Origin: an uncultured Dorea sp.
Lineage (GTDB): Bacteria > Bacillota > Clostridia > Lachnospirales > Lachnospiraceae
Length of the DNA stretch: 64,000 nucleotides
Direction: 5' to 3'
Assembly: GCA_910580235.1 (NCBI GenBank)
Contig: CAJTVU010000001.1
Coordinates: forward strand, 310,001-374,000
Shown: one piece after another, positions 9,112 through 18,790 of the stretch
Numbering within the stretch: the stretch's first letter is position 1
Layout of the letters: every line of letters starts with the position of its first letter
Notes under the pieces: generated by a model
The model's input: the letters and a program-made list of their open reading frames with translations, nothing else
Told to the model about the DNA's origin: nothing
The model's database searches: none
Program-made: the position numbers and the translations under genes

Positions 9112-9786
9112 TCAGTCCTCCAGCTTTCCAAGAATAGCGTCTATTTTGTCCGCAATCTTCTCAAAATGCCCAAAGCTGTCGTCAAACAGCGCAGATCCTA
9201 TCGTGAATCCCCACGGTTTCAGGCTTTTTACGAACGCAAGCCTTTCGTCATTTCCGATACTGCCCGTAACGATTATAGGCTTATGGATCTTTTCAACGAA
9301 TTCTCTGGCCATCTTTTCCGGGTCTCCATCTTTATAACGGTAGATCGACAGACATATCCCATGGACCCCGTCGCAGGATAAGATCCGCTCTGCATCCTCG
9401 ATAATCTCCTGATGCGTTCCGTAAAGCATCCTTGGGATGCCTGCGCGGCGCCCGCAAGTAGGAAAATACTGGATTCCTGTCCCTCTCAGCTTTTCAGCGA
9501 CGCTTTCATAAAAAGCCATCCCCACCATATATTCAAATTTACAATCAATGGCGAACTGCGCCGCTTCAAGACATTCTTCCTCGCTCTCTACCAGCGGCTC
9601 CATAAAAGTAGTCTTCCCCTCCTGCTTCATTTTCTCTACTAATTTTTTTGCATCGGGCAATTCGATCCCTATGTCTTTAAATCCCCAGCAATCTGCCTTC
9701 GTCATTTTGTTCTTCTCAAAGATATCCACCGCTCCAGGCACCGTTTTGTCATTATTCGTCAGCATAGCAATTAACTTTACACTCAT
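9112..9786 (-). CDS. TIM-barrel-like protein of unknown function
   Basis: A 224-residue soluble protein whose alternating pattern ends in KPIIVTGSIGNDERLAF and GFTIGSALFD, reminiscent of the C-terminal phosphate-binding strands of (beta/alpha)8 enzymes. The start at 9784-9786 has GAAGGAG upstream, whereas the longer reading from 9807 does not. I do not recognise a precise family. It sits between the FGGY kinase and the binding-protein gene. A phosphorylated kinase product processed by an aldolase, isomerase or epimerase of this fold would fit, but that is inference from position. Confidence 0.6.
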   Translation of the reverse strand: MSVKLIAMLTNNDKTVPGAVDIFEKNKMTKADCWGFKDIGIELPDAKKLVEKMKQEGKTTFMEPLVESEEECLEAAQFAIDCKFEYMVGMAFYESVAEKLRGTGIQYFPTCGRRAGIPRMLYGTHQEIIEDAERILSCDGVHGICLSIYRYKDGDPEKMAREFVEKIHKPIIVTGSIGNDERLAFVKSLKPWGFTIGSALFDDSFGHFEKIADKIDAILGKLED

Positions 9787-9809
9787 ATCTTTTTCTCCTT
9801 CGCACATTT

Positions 9810-11318
9810 TTATAATTGTTTATAGACAGGTTCTGTTATGTCGTGGATCTGACGATAGATTTGGAAGCTTTTCCTGTACTTTTCTGCCAGCTCCTCATTT
9901 GGCTCTACACGCTCTTTCAAATGAAGCCCCTTCGTCACCGCCTCTTCGTGGCTCGAGAAGATCCTGGCTCCTACTCCGGCTAACAGAGCCGACCCATAAG
10001 AAGAATCGTCATTTTCAAATTTCAGGATCGGGCGGTTCAGTACATTTGCCATAATCGAACGCCAGAGCGGGCTTTTCCCTCCTCCTCCGACAATGCGGAC
10101 CTCCTTTATATCTACCGTGTCCTCTATCAGGGAGAAATTATCCTTAATGGAGTATGCGACCCCTTCTAATACCGCTCTGTTAAAATGCCCTCTTCCGTGA
10201 TGTGCAGTCGCTCCTATGAAGCTTGCGCGCAGCTTTGTGTCCCAGTACGGGGATCTCTCGCCCATCAGGTATGGATGGAAGAACAGCCCCTCTGACCCTG
10301 CTTCCACTTTTTCTGCCTCTTCGTCCAGGATCTGATATGTATTCGCTCCGCCCAGCTTCTCTTTCCCCCACTCCTCCTGGCAGAACGTATCCCTGTACCA
10401 CCGGAGGCTTTCTGCCGCCGAAGACGTTGCAAGACATGTGTACCACAGCCCTTCTACCACATGAGAATATGTCAGCGCTTTCGGATCCGGATATGGATCC
10501 GGCCGGAACAGATAGATTGTCCCTGATGTCGCCAGCTTTGTGACACAGCTGTTTTCTTTGATCGCGCCTACGCAGTAAGCTTCAAGAGCAGTATCTGTAG
10601 CGCCGTTGATCACCGGGACTCCTTCTTTAATACCGGTTATCCCTGACATCTCTCTGGTGATATGCCCCACTACATCTGTAGGCTTTACGACGGGAGGAAG
10701 TATGGAGATCGGCACTCCGCTGATCTTACAGAGCTCTTCTGACCAGCCCCAGCTCTTATTATCGAACAGAAGGCTCCCCTGCGCTTCAATATAATCCGTC
10801 GTCCAGGTCCCTGTGAGCTGATACCGCACATAATCTTTGACGAACATCGCTCTCTTTGTCTTCTTGAGCACTTCCGGCTCGTGCCTTCCAATCCACATCA
10901 GTTGGAGCATCGTCCATGTCGGGCTCGGCATCTGATAGCCGATCTCGAATATCCTGTCTTTGTAATGCTCCATCATATACGCGGTCTCCTCCACGCTTCT
11001 CGTGTCCGTCCACATGATAGTCCTTCTTAAGACACGGTCATCCTTATCGAGAAGAACGATATTATGTGCCGACGCATCCAGACTGAGCGCTACCACTTGC
11101 TCTGCACTTACCTTCCCCTTCTCCAGCGCGATCCGGAAGCTCCTCATAAATGCAGGGAACCAGTCTGCCGGCTCCTGCTCCGACCACCCGATATTTGGAT
11201 GATATGTTGTATATTCTGTATATCCGTCTCCAATGAAATTACAGTCCGTATCAATAACTGTCACTTTACATCCGCTCGTGCCTATATCAATGCCGAGCAG
11301 CAATCGTCTATCGCTCAT
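9810..11318 (-). CDS. FGGY-family carbohydrate kinase (xylulokinase-like)
   Basis: A 502-residue FGGY kinase that phosphorylates a sugar, ketose or polyol with ATP. The actin-fold phosphate-1 motif is GIDIGTSGCKVTVID at the N-terminus. SLDASAHNIVLLDKD, GATDTALEAYCVGA and VRIVGGGGKSPLWRSIMANVLNRP are typical FGGY blocks, with the ATP-adenosine motif in the last. The start at 11316-11318 gives a canonical N-terminus, and the upstream 32-codon extension is not supported. It is closest in style to xylulokinase/erythritol-type kinases, but the substrate cannot be assigned. Confidence 0.87.
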   Translation of the reverse strand: MSDRRLLLGIDIGTSGCKVTVIDTDCNFIGDGYTEYTTYHPNIGWSEQEPADWFPAFMRSFRIALEKGKVSAEQVVALSLDASAHNIVLLDKDDRVLRRTIMWTDTRSVEETAYMMEHYKDRIFEIGYQMPSPTWTMLQLMWIGRHEPEVLKKTKRAMFVKDYVRYQLTGTWTTDYIEAQGSLLFDNKSWGWSEELCKISGVPISILPPVVKPTDVVGHITREMSGITGIKEGVPVINGATDTALEAYCVGAIKENSCVTKLATSGTIYLFRPDPYPDPKALTYSHVVEGLWYTCLATSSAAESLRWYRDTFCQEEWGKEKLGGANTYQILDEEAEKVEAGSEGLFFHPYLMGERSPYWDTKLRASFIGATAHHGRGHFNRAVLEGVAYSIKDNFSLIEDTVDIKEVRIVGGGGKSPLWRSIMANVLNRPILKFENDDSSYGSALLAGVGARIFSSHEEAVTKGLHLKERVEPNEELAEKYRKSFQIYRQIHDITEPVYKQL

Positions 11319-11344
11319 AAAACCCTCTTTTCTCTGAAATCCAG

Positions 11345-12139
11345 CTAAAGCTGTACTTGTCCACATGTAATTGAAATATTGCTTCCGGTCGTCGCCATTC
11401 CTAATCCGCCGCACAGAGCCGCCACCCAGTTGCCCACTTCTTCAATCTCCAGCAAGCGATGCGTAGGGATCATATCTGCAAAATATTTATATCCCCCTTC
11501 TGTATCTGTCCCCAGCTCTTCTGCTTTACGGGCAATTGAATCCACCATCATCGGGGTCATCACATAGCAAGGGCAAAGCGCGTTTACAAGAATGTGATCC
11601 TCCGCCAGCTCCTTGCCCCAGATTCTTGTCAGATGAGAGACAGCGGCTTTCGAAGCTGAATAAGCGCTATATGTCTCAGAAGTGAGGAACGCCTGGGAAG
11701 AAGATATATTCACGATCCTTCCCCAGCCTGCTTCTCTCATATAGGGCACTGCCTGTTTCGTGCAGATCACAGTCCCCGTAAGATTAATATCAATGACTGA
11801 TTCGAACCTCTTAAGCTCCAGCTCCTCGACAGGATTCTTATAAATAATCCCTGCATTATTGCACAAAATGTCCAGCTTCCCATACTTCTGGGCAATCTTT
11901 GCAAATACTTTCCTGACCTCTTCTTCTTTTGTAACGTCCATATCCATCTTGTCTATCCCGTCAAGCAGCCTTTGCCCTGATTCCGGCTCTGCAAAACGGA
12001 TATCTGTCGCCACAACGGACGCGCCCGCCTCATAGAGCGCATTTGCGATCCCAAGCCCATTTCCCTGAGCGGCGCCGGTAACTACTGCAACATGGCCGCT
12101 TAAGTCAAATAATCTTGCAAAACGATTCAAGTCCTTCAC
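11345..12139 (-). CDS. SDR-family oxidoreductase
   Basis: A 264-residue classical short-chain dehydrogenase/reductase. It has the Rossmann motif VTGAAQGNGLG, DNA-fold NNAGIIY, the active-site serine in INISSSQ-like VNISSSQAF, and the catalytic tetrad YSASK. The GTG at 12137-12139 is preferred because GGGAGG precedes it and it follows the tautomerase stop by 4 bp; the ATG at 12166 would overlap that gene. It probably oxidises or reduces a hydroxyl/keto group of the transported compound using NAD(P). Confidence 0.87.
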   Translation of the reverse strand: MKDLNRFARLFDLSGHVAVVTGAAQGNGLGIANALYEAGASVVATDIRFAEPESGQRLLDGIDKMDMDVTKEEEVRKVFAKIAQKYGKLDILCNNAGIIYKNPVEELELKRFESVIDINLTGTVICTKQAVPYMREAGWGRIVNISSSQAFLTSETYSAYSASKAAVSHLTRIWGKELAEDHILVNALCPCYVMTPMMVDSIARKAEELGTDTEGGYKYFADMIPTHRLLEIEEVGNWVAALCGGLGMATTGSNISITCGQVQL

Positions 12140-12143
12140 TTCC

Positions 12144-12491
12144 TTACCTCCCAAAATTTTTTCCATTCCATCCCCAATATGGAGTCATAGAATATTTCAC
12201 ATAGACATTTTCAGGATCAACACCTAATTCCTCATGAATGATCCGTGTTAATTCTTTTGTAAGCCGGTCAATGCTTTCTCCTTCCGGCTGCCCGTAAATA
12301 GAAGCTTCCAGAAAAGCAGTATCCTTTTGCTCGCCCTGGAACCACATGTCATATCCTGGGTGGAAGATGCACATAAGCCACTTTTCTGTCTTTCCTGGAA
12401 TAGACTCGATGGCCTTCCCGAAGCTCTCTTTTAATGCCGCTTGCCTGCCCGCGGGCAGATCCCGGCTAGTGTACAATTGAATGCACGGCAT
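12144..12491 (-). CDS. Tautomerase/MIF-superfamily-like protein
   Basis: A 115-residue protein beginning Met-Pro (MPCIQLYTSRDL). Removal of Met would leave the N-terminal proline that serves as the catalytic base in the tautomerase/MIF superfamily. The length and the pattern of the C-terminal half (VYVKYSMTPYWGWNGKNFGR) fit a macrophage-migration-inhibitory-factor or 4-oxalocrotonate tautomerase-like fold. It is the first gene of the 10-kb catabolic operon. Keto-enol tautomerisation of a pathway intermediate is the likely role. I have not been able to check against family alignments. Confidence 0.65.
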   Translation of the reverse strand: MPCIQLYTSRDLPAGRQAALKESFGKAIESIPGKTEKWLMCIFHPGYDMWFQGEQKDTAFLEASIYGQPEGESIDRLTKELTRIIHEELGVDPENVYVKYSMTPYWGWNGKNFGR

Positions 12492-12743
12492 GTCGTCACC
12501 TCCTGCTTTTTATTTATCAGCCTCTGTGCTTATTAATGTTCGCTGCAGCTCACACAAAGAGCTAATTTCAAAATAATTACGTTAAAAAATTAACATTTCT
12601 GACTTTTAATTTTTATTATTCGTAAATTCTGTAAATCAGTCATATATATTTTAATTTTCTATAAGTTTACTATATACTTTTCAATAAATAAAGTTTATAA
12701 TATTTATGTTTAACATTAATATTTTTCATATAAAGGAGACGCC
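12492..12743. promoter_or_regulatory. AT-rich divergent promoter region, LysR gene and catabolic operon
   Basis: A 252-bp AT-rich intergenic stretch between the minus-strand catabolic operon and the plus-strand LysR gene. Such an arrangement normally holds both promoters and the LysR operator (T-N11-A boxes). Several A/T-rich dyads are present, but I cannot assign a particular operator. It contains no supportable gene. Confidence 0.45.
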
Positions 12744-13631
12744 ATGGACATACAGAAATTTGAGGCTCTGCTAACTGCAATTGATGCCGGGACTATAACA
12801 AAAGCCGCTTCCTCTCTGGGGTATACGCAATCCGCTATCTCTCATGCGATCAGCTCTCTGGAGAACGAATTCGACATACGCCTTCTATCCAGAAGCCGCT
12901 CTGGAGTCGAGCTGACGCCTGTAGGAGAAATGCTTATCCCATACATGAGGAATGTAGCGAACGCCTATAGAGAATTTGAGAATAAAATAGCCGATATTAA
13001 CCATATCAACTGTGGGACCGTGCGTATTGGGACATTTACCAGCGTAGCTGTAAACTGGCTTCCGAACATTTTAAATTCCTTCCGACAATGCTATCCGAAT
13101 ATAAGCTTTGAGATAAAGCAGGGAAACTACGCTGAGATCGCCGAATGGATCTTGCAGGGATCGATTGACTGCGGCTTCACGATTACCCCATCCTTAAATG
13201 GATTAAAAAATACGATCCTGTTTGAGGACAGGCTCTTTGTAATCTATCCTCCGGGACATCCTCTCGCATCCTGTGAGTCCATCTATCCCGAAGACTTGAC
13301 AGGGTATCCTTTTATCCTTGTAAACGAAGGGCGCGACCCTCTCATCAGGCATTTTTTTGAGAGCCGCAATATAAAACTGAAGATCCAATATCACGTCGTG
13401 GATGATTATGCGACAATCGCCATGGTAGAAAGCAACCTGGGGATCAGCGTATGTCCAGAGCTGTTTTTTTACAGGCTTCCGTACAATGTGCTGCACAGGC
13501 CGATCGAGACTGGCTTCCGGCGAAAGATAAGCATCTCCTACAAGAAGAACTTCACGCTCTCGCCAGTAGTAAAGCAATTTATCTCTTATGTCCAAAAATG
13601 GACGCAGGAAAACTTAGAGCCCGGCCTTTGA
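12744..13631 (+). CDS. LysR-family transcriptional regulator
   Basis: A 295-residue LysR-type regulator. Residues 1-60 form the winged helix-turn-helix (MDIQKFEALLTAIDAGTI..AASSLGYTQSAISHAISSLE), and the rest forms the effector-binding domain with RIGTFTSVAVNWLPN and EIKQGNYAEI. It is divergently transcribed from the tautomerase/SDR/kinase/Liv/dehydrogenase operon, the classic position for its activator. An AAAGGAG ribosome site precedes the ATG. The effector is presumably the transported compound or an early intermediate. Confidence 0.92.
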   Translation: MDIQKFEALLTAIDAGTITKAASSLGYTQSAISHAISSLENEFDIRLLSRSRSGVELTPVGEMLIPYMRNVANAYREFENKIADINHINCGTVRIGTFTSVAVNWLPNILNSFRQCYPNISFEIKQGNYAEIAEWILQGSIDCGFTITPSLNGLKNTILFEDRLFVIYPPGHPLASCESIYPEDLTGYPFILVNEGRDPLIRHFFESRNIKLKIQYHVVDDYATIAMVESNLGISVCPELFFYRLPYNVLHRPIETGFRRKISISYKKNFTLSPVVKQFISYVQKWTQENLEPGL

Positions 13632-13763
13632 GGCTTTCCTGTCCGTTTCCTCCCCTCCACTGGCCTTTTTAAGAAATTTTTAAAATTCCTTTTTGCAATA
13701 TTTAAGATATAAGGCGTAGAATGGCTCATTATACGAAAGACTATGACAACAGGAGGGATGCAT

Positions 13764-14744
13764 ATGGACAGAATATCCGTAGTGATTCCATGCTGGAATG
13801 AAGAGGACGCGATTCCAATTTACTACGCCGAGATGAGCCAGGTGATGAAAACGCTGGGGCAAGAGGCCGATTTTGAGCTGATCTTTGTAGACGACGGCTC
13901 TACAGACAAGACTCTTAAGATTATAAAAGGCTTAAACGAGAAAGACCCCTGCTGCAAGTATCTTTCTTTCTCCAGGAATTTCGGCAAAGAAGCGGCCATC
14001 TATGCCGGGCTCAAAGCCGCAGAAGGGGATTATGTGGCGGTCATGGATGTAGACCTCCAGGATCCTCCACGCCTTCTTCCCGAAATGTACCATATCCTAA
14101 GAGAAGAGGATTATGACAGCGTGGCCACAAAGCGGTCCACCAGGACAGGAGAGCCAAAGATCCGCTCTCTCTTATCAAAGAGCTTCTACAAATTCATAAA
14201 CAAGATCTCCAGGACAGAGATCGTAAACGGGGCGAGAGATTACCGGCTTATGAACCGGAAGATGGCGGATGCAGTCCTTGCCCTGAGCGAGTACAACCGC
14301 TTCTCGAAGGGGATCTTCGAATGGGTCGGGTTCCGCACGAAATGGCTGGAGTTTGAAAATGTGGAGCGTTCGGCCGGGAAGACGAAGTGGTCCCTTAAGA
14401 AATTATTCTGTTATTCCGTGGAAGGGATCACGGGATTCTCGGTAGCCCCACTATCGCTGGCTTCCATTGTGGGATTGCTGTTCTGCATGCTTTCATTCCT
14501 GTTGATCTTGCTGATCGTCATCCGCACGCTTATCTGGGGCGACCCGGTATCTGGATGGCCGTCCCTGGCATGCATTATCTTCATGGTCAGCGGCGTGCAG
14601 CTCCTTTGTACAGGGATTGTAGGGCAATATTTATCAAAAGCCTACCTGGAGATAAAACATCGCCCAATCTTTATCCTTAAGGATTCCAGTGAGGAAAGAA
14701 AGGAGAAAGGGAATGAAAATAAAGATATCGAAAGCGGAAAGTAA
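13764..14744 (+). CDS. GT2-family polyprenyl-phosphate glycosyltransferase (GtrB/DPM1-like)
   Basis: A 326-residue membrane glycosyltransferase. The GT-A domain begins ISVVIPCWNEEDAI, with the substrate-binding FVDDGSTDKTL and the metal-binding region DVDLQDPPRL. Two C-terminal transmembrane helices (around residues 230-300) end with GQYLSKAYLEIKHRP, typical of GtrB/ArnC/DPM1-like enzymes that load a sugar onto polyprenyl phosphate. The ATG at 13764 has AGGAGG 8 bases upstream and is preferred over 13743. It overlaps the following YfhO-like gene by about 30 bp, suggesting that the lipid-linked sugar made here is used by that protein. Confidence 0.88.
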   Translation: MDRISVVIPCWNEEDAIPIYYAEMSQVMKTLGQEADFELIFVDDGSTDKTLKIIKGLNEKDPCCKYLSFSRNFGKEAAIYAGLKAAEGDYVAVMDVDLQDPPRLLPEMYHILREEDYDSVATKRSTRTGEPKIRSLLSKSFYKFINKISRTEIVNGARDYRLMNRKMADAVLALSEYNRFSKGIFEWVGFRTKWLEFENVERSAGKTKWSLKKLFCYSVEGITGFSVAPLSLASIVGLLFCMLSFLLILLIVIRTLIWGDPVSGWPSLACIIFMVSGVQLLCTGIVGQYLSKAYLEIKHRPIFILKDSSEERKEKGNENKDIESGK

Positions 14745-17334
14745 GACCTGTCTTTTCCTCTGCGTGCTTACGCTGGCCTGCTGCTGGATCTTTGCATGGA
14801 GGCACGGCATGTTCGGAGCAAAAGTAGACTGGCTCAGCCAGCACAGCGTACTCCCGGATTATTTCCGACAGCAGTTCTATGCCACAGGAGAGCTTTTCCC
14901 ACAATTTGCCGGAAACCTTGGGGGCGGGCAGAATATATATCATTTTTCTTATTACGGATTGTATAGTCCCGTCTTCCTGCTCTCCTATCTCCTCCCTTTT
15001 GTAAAGATGGGGGATTATCTGATGGCGGTAAGCATTGCAGGGATCGCCGCGTCCGTATGCCTGTTCTACTATTGGCTCGGCCGGAGAGGATTTTCCCGGG
15101 AGGTCAGGCTGTCGGCGTCAATCCTCCTTCTTCTGGCCGGCCCGATGATCTTCCAGTCCTGCCACCAGGTGATGTTTGTAAATTATATGCCTTTTCTGTG
15201 CCTGGCTCTGCTGGGGATAGACCGATATTTTGAAGCCGGCAGATCGGGGCTGTACACGGTCAGCGTGTTCCTGCTGATCATGACAAGCTTCTACTTTAGC
15301 ATCGGCGGCATGTTGATGCTGACGCTGTACGGCCTGTCCAGATACATGGATCCTGAGAATCCTGGAAAATCCGGGAGCTTCCTTAAAGATGCCTGTGCAT
15401 TTCTCCTTCCGATGGCGACGGCGATCCTGATGAGCGGCTTTTTCCTGGCTCCGACGGCCTGTGCGATCCTTGGGAAGCGAGACGGAAGCAGAGCCCTCGA
15501 TATAGGAGATCTGCTTATCCCGAAGCTCCCTCTTGAAGATCTGGTGCACAGCGCGTACGGCGCCGGCCTTACAGCAGGTGTGATCACAGTCCTTATCACC
15601 GGATTATCCTACCAGAAGCGGAGCGAGAGGCTGCTCCATGGAAGTTGTCTGGCCATCTTCACAGTACCGGCCTTCCAGTGGCTCCTAAATGGCGGCCTGT
15701 ATGTCCGGGGCAAGTCGCTGATCCCGTTCCTCCCCCTTCTTTGCTATCTGACGGCAATGAACCTTGAAAAACAGAGGGAGCGGAAGATCCCTCTGCGGAT
15801 CAATATTATAGCGCATGTTCTTACTATTTTATGGATTGTTGTAAGCCATTTTTATTTCCGGGAGCTTGCCGGGGAGCCCCTTTGGCATCGCCTCATCCTG
15901 GCGGAGGGGATCCTTCTTTTCATCTGCTTTTGTATTTACTGGCGTCTTGGGAGACTTCTGTTCTTAACAGTCCCGCCAGCCCTCTGCCTGTTTGTTGGCG
16001 GAAGCTTTTTCTATAGCAGCGCGGGCGGCGCTCTGGACAAGGCATTTTATGAACAAGCTACAGACGCCCGCATCGGACAGCTGGTTGAAGAGACGTTGGA
16101 AGGAGAGGATGGGTTCTGGCGTCTGGAACAGAAAGGAGATGCGGGGGAGAAATCAGCAGATATAAACCGGATCTGGAACGACAGACAATGGATCTCCTCT
16201 ATATATTCTTCTGCTTACAATACAGATTACCAGAAGTTCCGAAAGGATATCTTCGAAGTGGAGGAGCCCTTCCGCAACGATCTGATGCAGGCTGCATCCG
16301 ACGATCCCCTCTATCAGAAGCTGATGGGGGTCAAATACATCCTGGGAGCGCCAGAAGATGAAGCGTCCCTTGCGGCGGCAGGATATGCGCCTTACAAAAA
16401 AGAGGGACGGTATGTAGCCTACCAAAGCACAAATACGGCTCCCATCGCATACGCCACCGATCGGACCGTGGGCGTACAAGATTATGGCAAGCTGGAATTC
16501 CCCTACAGCCAGACGGCGCTTATGAAATATGTGGTAACAGAAGACGGCCAGGCCCCGGAAGATGACTGGAAAGGCGAGCTGGAATCCCTCACAGTCCCGG
16601 TAGAGCTTAAAGTACCAGAAGGGAAAGAAGGCGATCTCGATATAGACAGGCCGACGGATGGCGTTTATCATATCCGGGCAGGAAAGACACAGGAGACAAA
16701 ATGCAGTCTTAGTATGCCTTCCCTTCAGGAGACAGGCAAGCTGATCTTCCTTCGGTTCCACGTTCAGAACAATCAGCCGAAGAAAGATGTCGCCGTATGG
16801 ATGAATGGGATCCGCAATAAGCTAAGCGCCAGAGATCATATTTATTATAATGGGAATACGACGTTCACCTACGCGGCGGCTCTGGAGCCGGGAGCATCGG
16901 AAATAGCTCTTAAATTCGGAAAAGGCGATTATGAGATCTCACGACTGGAATGCTTTCTGGCCGACGCACGCTTGCTGGAAGATGCAAAGGCGCAGGAGCA
17001 GAAGCTGTACCAGTCGCCGCTTGTGGTCGATTGGGAGCAGACGAAAGGCAGCCGGATCGTGGGCACGATCGATGTGAAGAATACTGGATATTTTATTACT
17101 TCTATCCCATACGACGAGGGATTTGAGATTTTCATAGACGGAGAACAGGCAGAGGCAGAAAAGGCCAATCTGGCATTCCTCGGATGCGCCATTAAAAAAG
17201 GATCCCATCAGATAGAGATCCTTTACCGCGCTAAAGGAGCAAGCGCAGGGAAGATCCTCTCCTGCGCCGGGATCCTGCTCCTCCTTGCAATGCTTGCAGT
17301 GGAAGCAAGGAGGAAGCCCTCAAGATCCGATTAG
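14713..17334 (+). CDS. YfhO-like polytopic membrane protein (GT-C-type glycosyltransferase family)
   Basis: An 873-residue protein with about a dozen N-terminal transmembrane helices (to about residue 440), followed by a large extracytoplasmic domain and a final C-terminal helix. The first loop contains KVDWLSQHSVLPDYFRQQF and NLGGGQNIYHFSYYG, matching the YfhO family. Family members such as B. subtilis YfhO and CsbB/GtcA partners are implicated in transferring polyprenyl-linked sugars to teichoic or lipoteichoic acids. The upstream overlapping GT2 gene is the natural donor enzyme. The start at 14713 is chosen for the AAAGGAGAAAGG region just before it. Confidence 0.82.
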   Translation: MKIKISKAESKTCLFLCVLTLACCWIFAWRHGMFGAKVDWLSQHSVLPDYFRQQFYATGELFPQFAGNLGGGQNIYHFSYYGLYSPVFLLSYLLPFVKMGDYLMAVSIAGIAASVCLFYYWLGRRGFSREVRLSASILLLLAGPMIFQSCHQVMFVNYMPFLCLALLGIDRYFEAGRSGLYTVSVFLLIMTSFYFSIGGMLMLTLYGLSRYMDPENPGKSGSFLKDACAFLLPMATAILMSGFFLAPTACAILGKRDGSRALDIGDLLIPKLPLEDLVHSAYGAGLTAGVITVLITGLSYQKRSERLLHGSCLAIFTVPAFQWLLNGGLYVRGKSLIPFLPLLCYLTAMNLEKQRERKIPLRINIIAHVLTILWIVVSHFYFRELAGEPLWHRLILAEGILLFICFCIYWRLGRLLFLTVPPALCLFVGGSFFYSSAGGALDKAFYEQATDARIGQLVEETLEGEDGFWRLEQKGDAGEKSADINRIWNDRQWISSIYSSAYNTDYQKFRKDIFEVEEPFRNDLMQAASDDPLYQKLMGVKYILGAPEDEASLAAAGYAPYKKEGRYVAYQSTNTAPIAYATDRTVGVQDYGKLEFPYSQTALMKYVVTEDGQAPEDDWKGELESLTVPVELKVPEGKEGDLDIDRPTDGVYHIRAGKTQETKCSLSMPSLQETGKLIFLRFHVQNNQPKKDVAVWMNGIRNKLSARDHIYYNGNTTFTYAAALEPGASEIALKFGKGDYEISRLECFLADARLLEDAKAQEQKLYQSPLVVDWEQTKGSRIVGTIDVKNTGYFITSIPYDEGFEIFIDGEQAEAEKANLAFLGCAIKKGSHQIEILYRAKGASAGKILSCAGILLLLAMLAVEARRKPSRSD

Positions 17335-18360
17335 CACTCTCTTCCCACAGAAAGCAAATCCATACTTACGGATCCTCTCCTCCGAAATCCCTTTTGCAGT
17401 AAGATTTGCCACATAGCCTTTCTCTTTGATCTGCTCCAACGCCGCTTTTACCGTATCGGAAAGATCTTTCTCCTCCTGCGGATCTTGTACTTTAAACTCC
17501 AGGATGATCGCATGATCCGCCTCTTTCCTCGGCTCCATCATCACATCATATCTTCCAAACCCGCTCTCACGGTTGGAAGTAATTACATACCGGCCTGATA
17601 ATTTTGTTATCAGGCCAAGCACAAAGCCATGGTAAAAGCGCTCCGATCCTCCCCCTGACTCTGTCTTTCCTGTATCAAAATAACTGAACACTTCCTCCTC
17701 TGTAAAGCCGAAGCTGTCTGCGTACTTCGAAGAAGTAGTCGTAATCACTTCCAGATTATTTAAGTCCGAGAAGATAGATTCTCTGCTGACCCTCGTGACC
17801 CCCGTCATAACTGCCCGTTCCAGATAAGGGTTCGTCTTAAACGCAGCATTAAACAAGCTCCTGGTAAATGCAGCAAGCTCCTCCCAATAACCGTTGACAT
17901 AAGCCTCCTGCATCGGGGTATCGTACTCGTCCAAAAGAACGATCACCTTTTTTCATAATACCGGGATAAATAGAGACATAGCTGATGGATTCGTTAAGAT
18001 CCGGCAGATCTTCTTCCTGGCATTTTCATAAGAAGTCTCCTTTACATTTGCAAAGCTAAGGACGATCACCGGATACGTGCCTTGCAATCGTCTGTATTTC
18101 TCATCTTCCCAGATAGAGAGCCCGGAAAACAGACTGCCCCGGCCCGCATATCTAACAGAAAAGAACTTCTCCAGCATGCTCATATTCAATGTTTTTCCGA
18201 AACGTCGCGGCCTTGTGATCAGCGTTACGACATCCCTGCTCTCCCAACACTCTCTAATGAACATTGTCTTATCCACATAAAATCCGTCGCTTATAACCAG
18301 CTGCTCGAAATCCTGATGCCCAATCCCAATCACTCTTGCCACAGTCTCACTCCCTTTCAT
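17320..18360 (-). pseudogene. Decayed AAA-ATPase-like / PD-(D/E)XK nuclease gene
   Basis: Two adjacent reading frames form one broken gene. The N-terminal part (17953-18360) has the AAA-ATPase-like (PF09820-type) opening with FYVDKTMFIRECW and RPRRFGKTLNMSML. The C-terminal part (17320-17946) resumes at VLLDEYDTPMQEAY and ends in the PDDEXK_9-like nuclease segment (DVMMEPRKEADHAIILEFK). Intact relatives are about 550 residues. Here there is a frameshift near 17950, a missing stretch between the Walker A region and the DEYDTP box, and a second gap after EEEVFSYFD. The 3' end overlaps the end of the convergent YfhO-like gene. These genes are abundant in gut bacteria and of unknown physiological role. 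Confidence 0.85.
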
Positions 18361-18790
18361 TACATTTTTGCCTATAAATCTCCTTCAAGTCATCAATGGC
18401 CATTTCAACATCAAGCGTATGGAAGCCAAGCCAGCACTCGCTCATTGTTTTAGCATCAGCAGCTTTATATATTTCACGGCTGCATTCATTTGTATAGTAA
18501 TGCCAATAGCGATAGATGTACCCCGTCCAATACATTACTTCCGAAGAATACGTCGTACCCGCTTTTTTAAGCCCGTTAGCTTCATCATCCAGCTCTTCCA
18601 GAATATATTCCTCACCCGCCCACTGCAATCGATCATAGACATCATCAAGGGCGGCGGCAGTTTTGCTATTCATAAAGGATTCTATAAATGCCGGGCAATC
18701 CAATCCGGTCTTTAACGCAAGCTCAAATAATCGTCCTTGTATATCGCAAAGCTGACGCTTTTCAAGAGCAAGATCTTCCATTTCATTCAC
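18347..18790 (-). CDS. Hypothetical protein, candidate partner/antitoxin of the DUF3990 gene
   Basis: A 147-residue acidic, mostly helical, soluble protein with no family I can name confidently. Its start overlaps the end of the preceding HTH-DUF3990 gene by 8 bp (18783-18790), so the two are translationally coupled, the usual arrangement of a toxin-antitoxin pair. Aromatic-rich middle (YWTGYIYRYWHYYTNE) and acidic C-terminus. The antitoxin role is inferred only from coupling with the likely ADP-ribosyltransferase-fold toxin. Confidence 0.55.
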   Translation of the reverse strand: MNEMEDLALEKRQLCDIQGRLFELALKTGLDCPAFIESFMNSKTAAALDDVYDRLQWAGEEYILEELDDEANGLKKAGTTYSSEVMYWTGYIYRYWHYYTNECSREIYKAADAKTMSECWLGFHTLDVEMAIDDLKEIYRQKCNERE

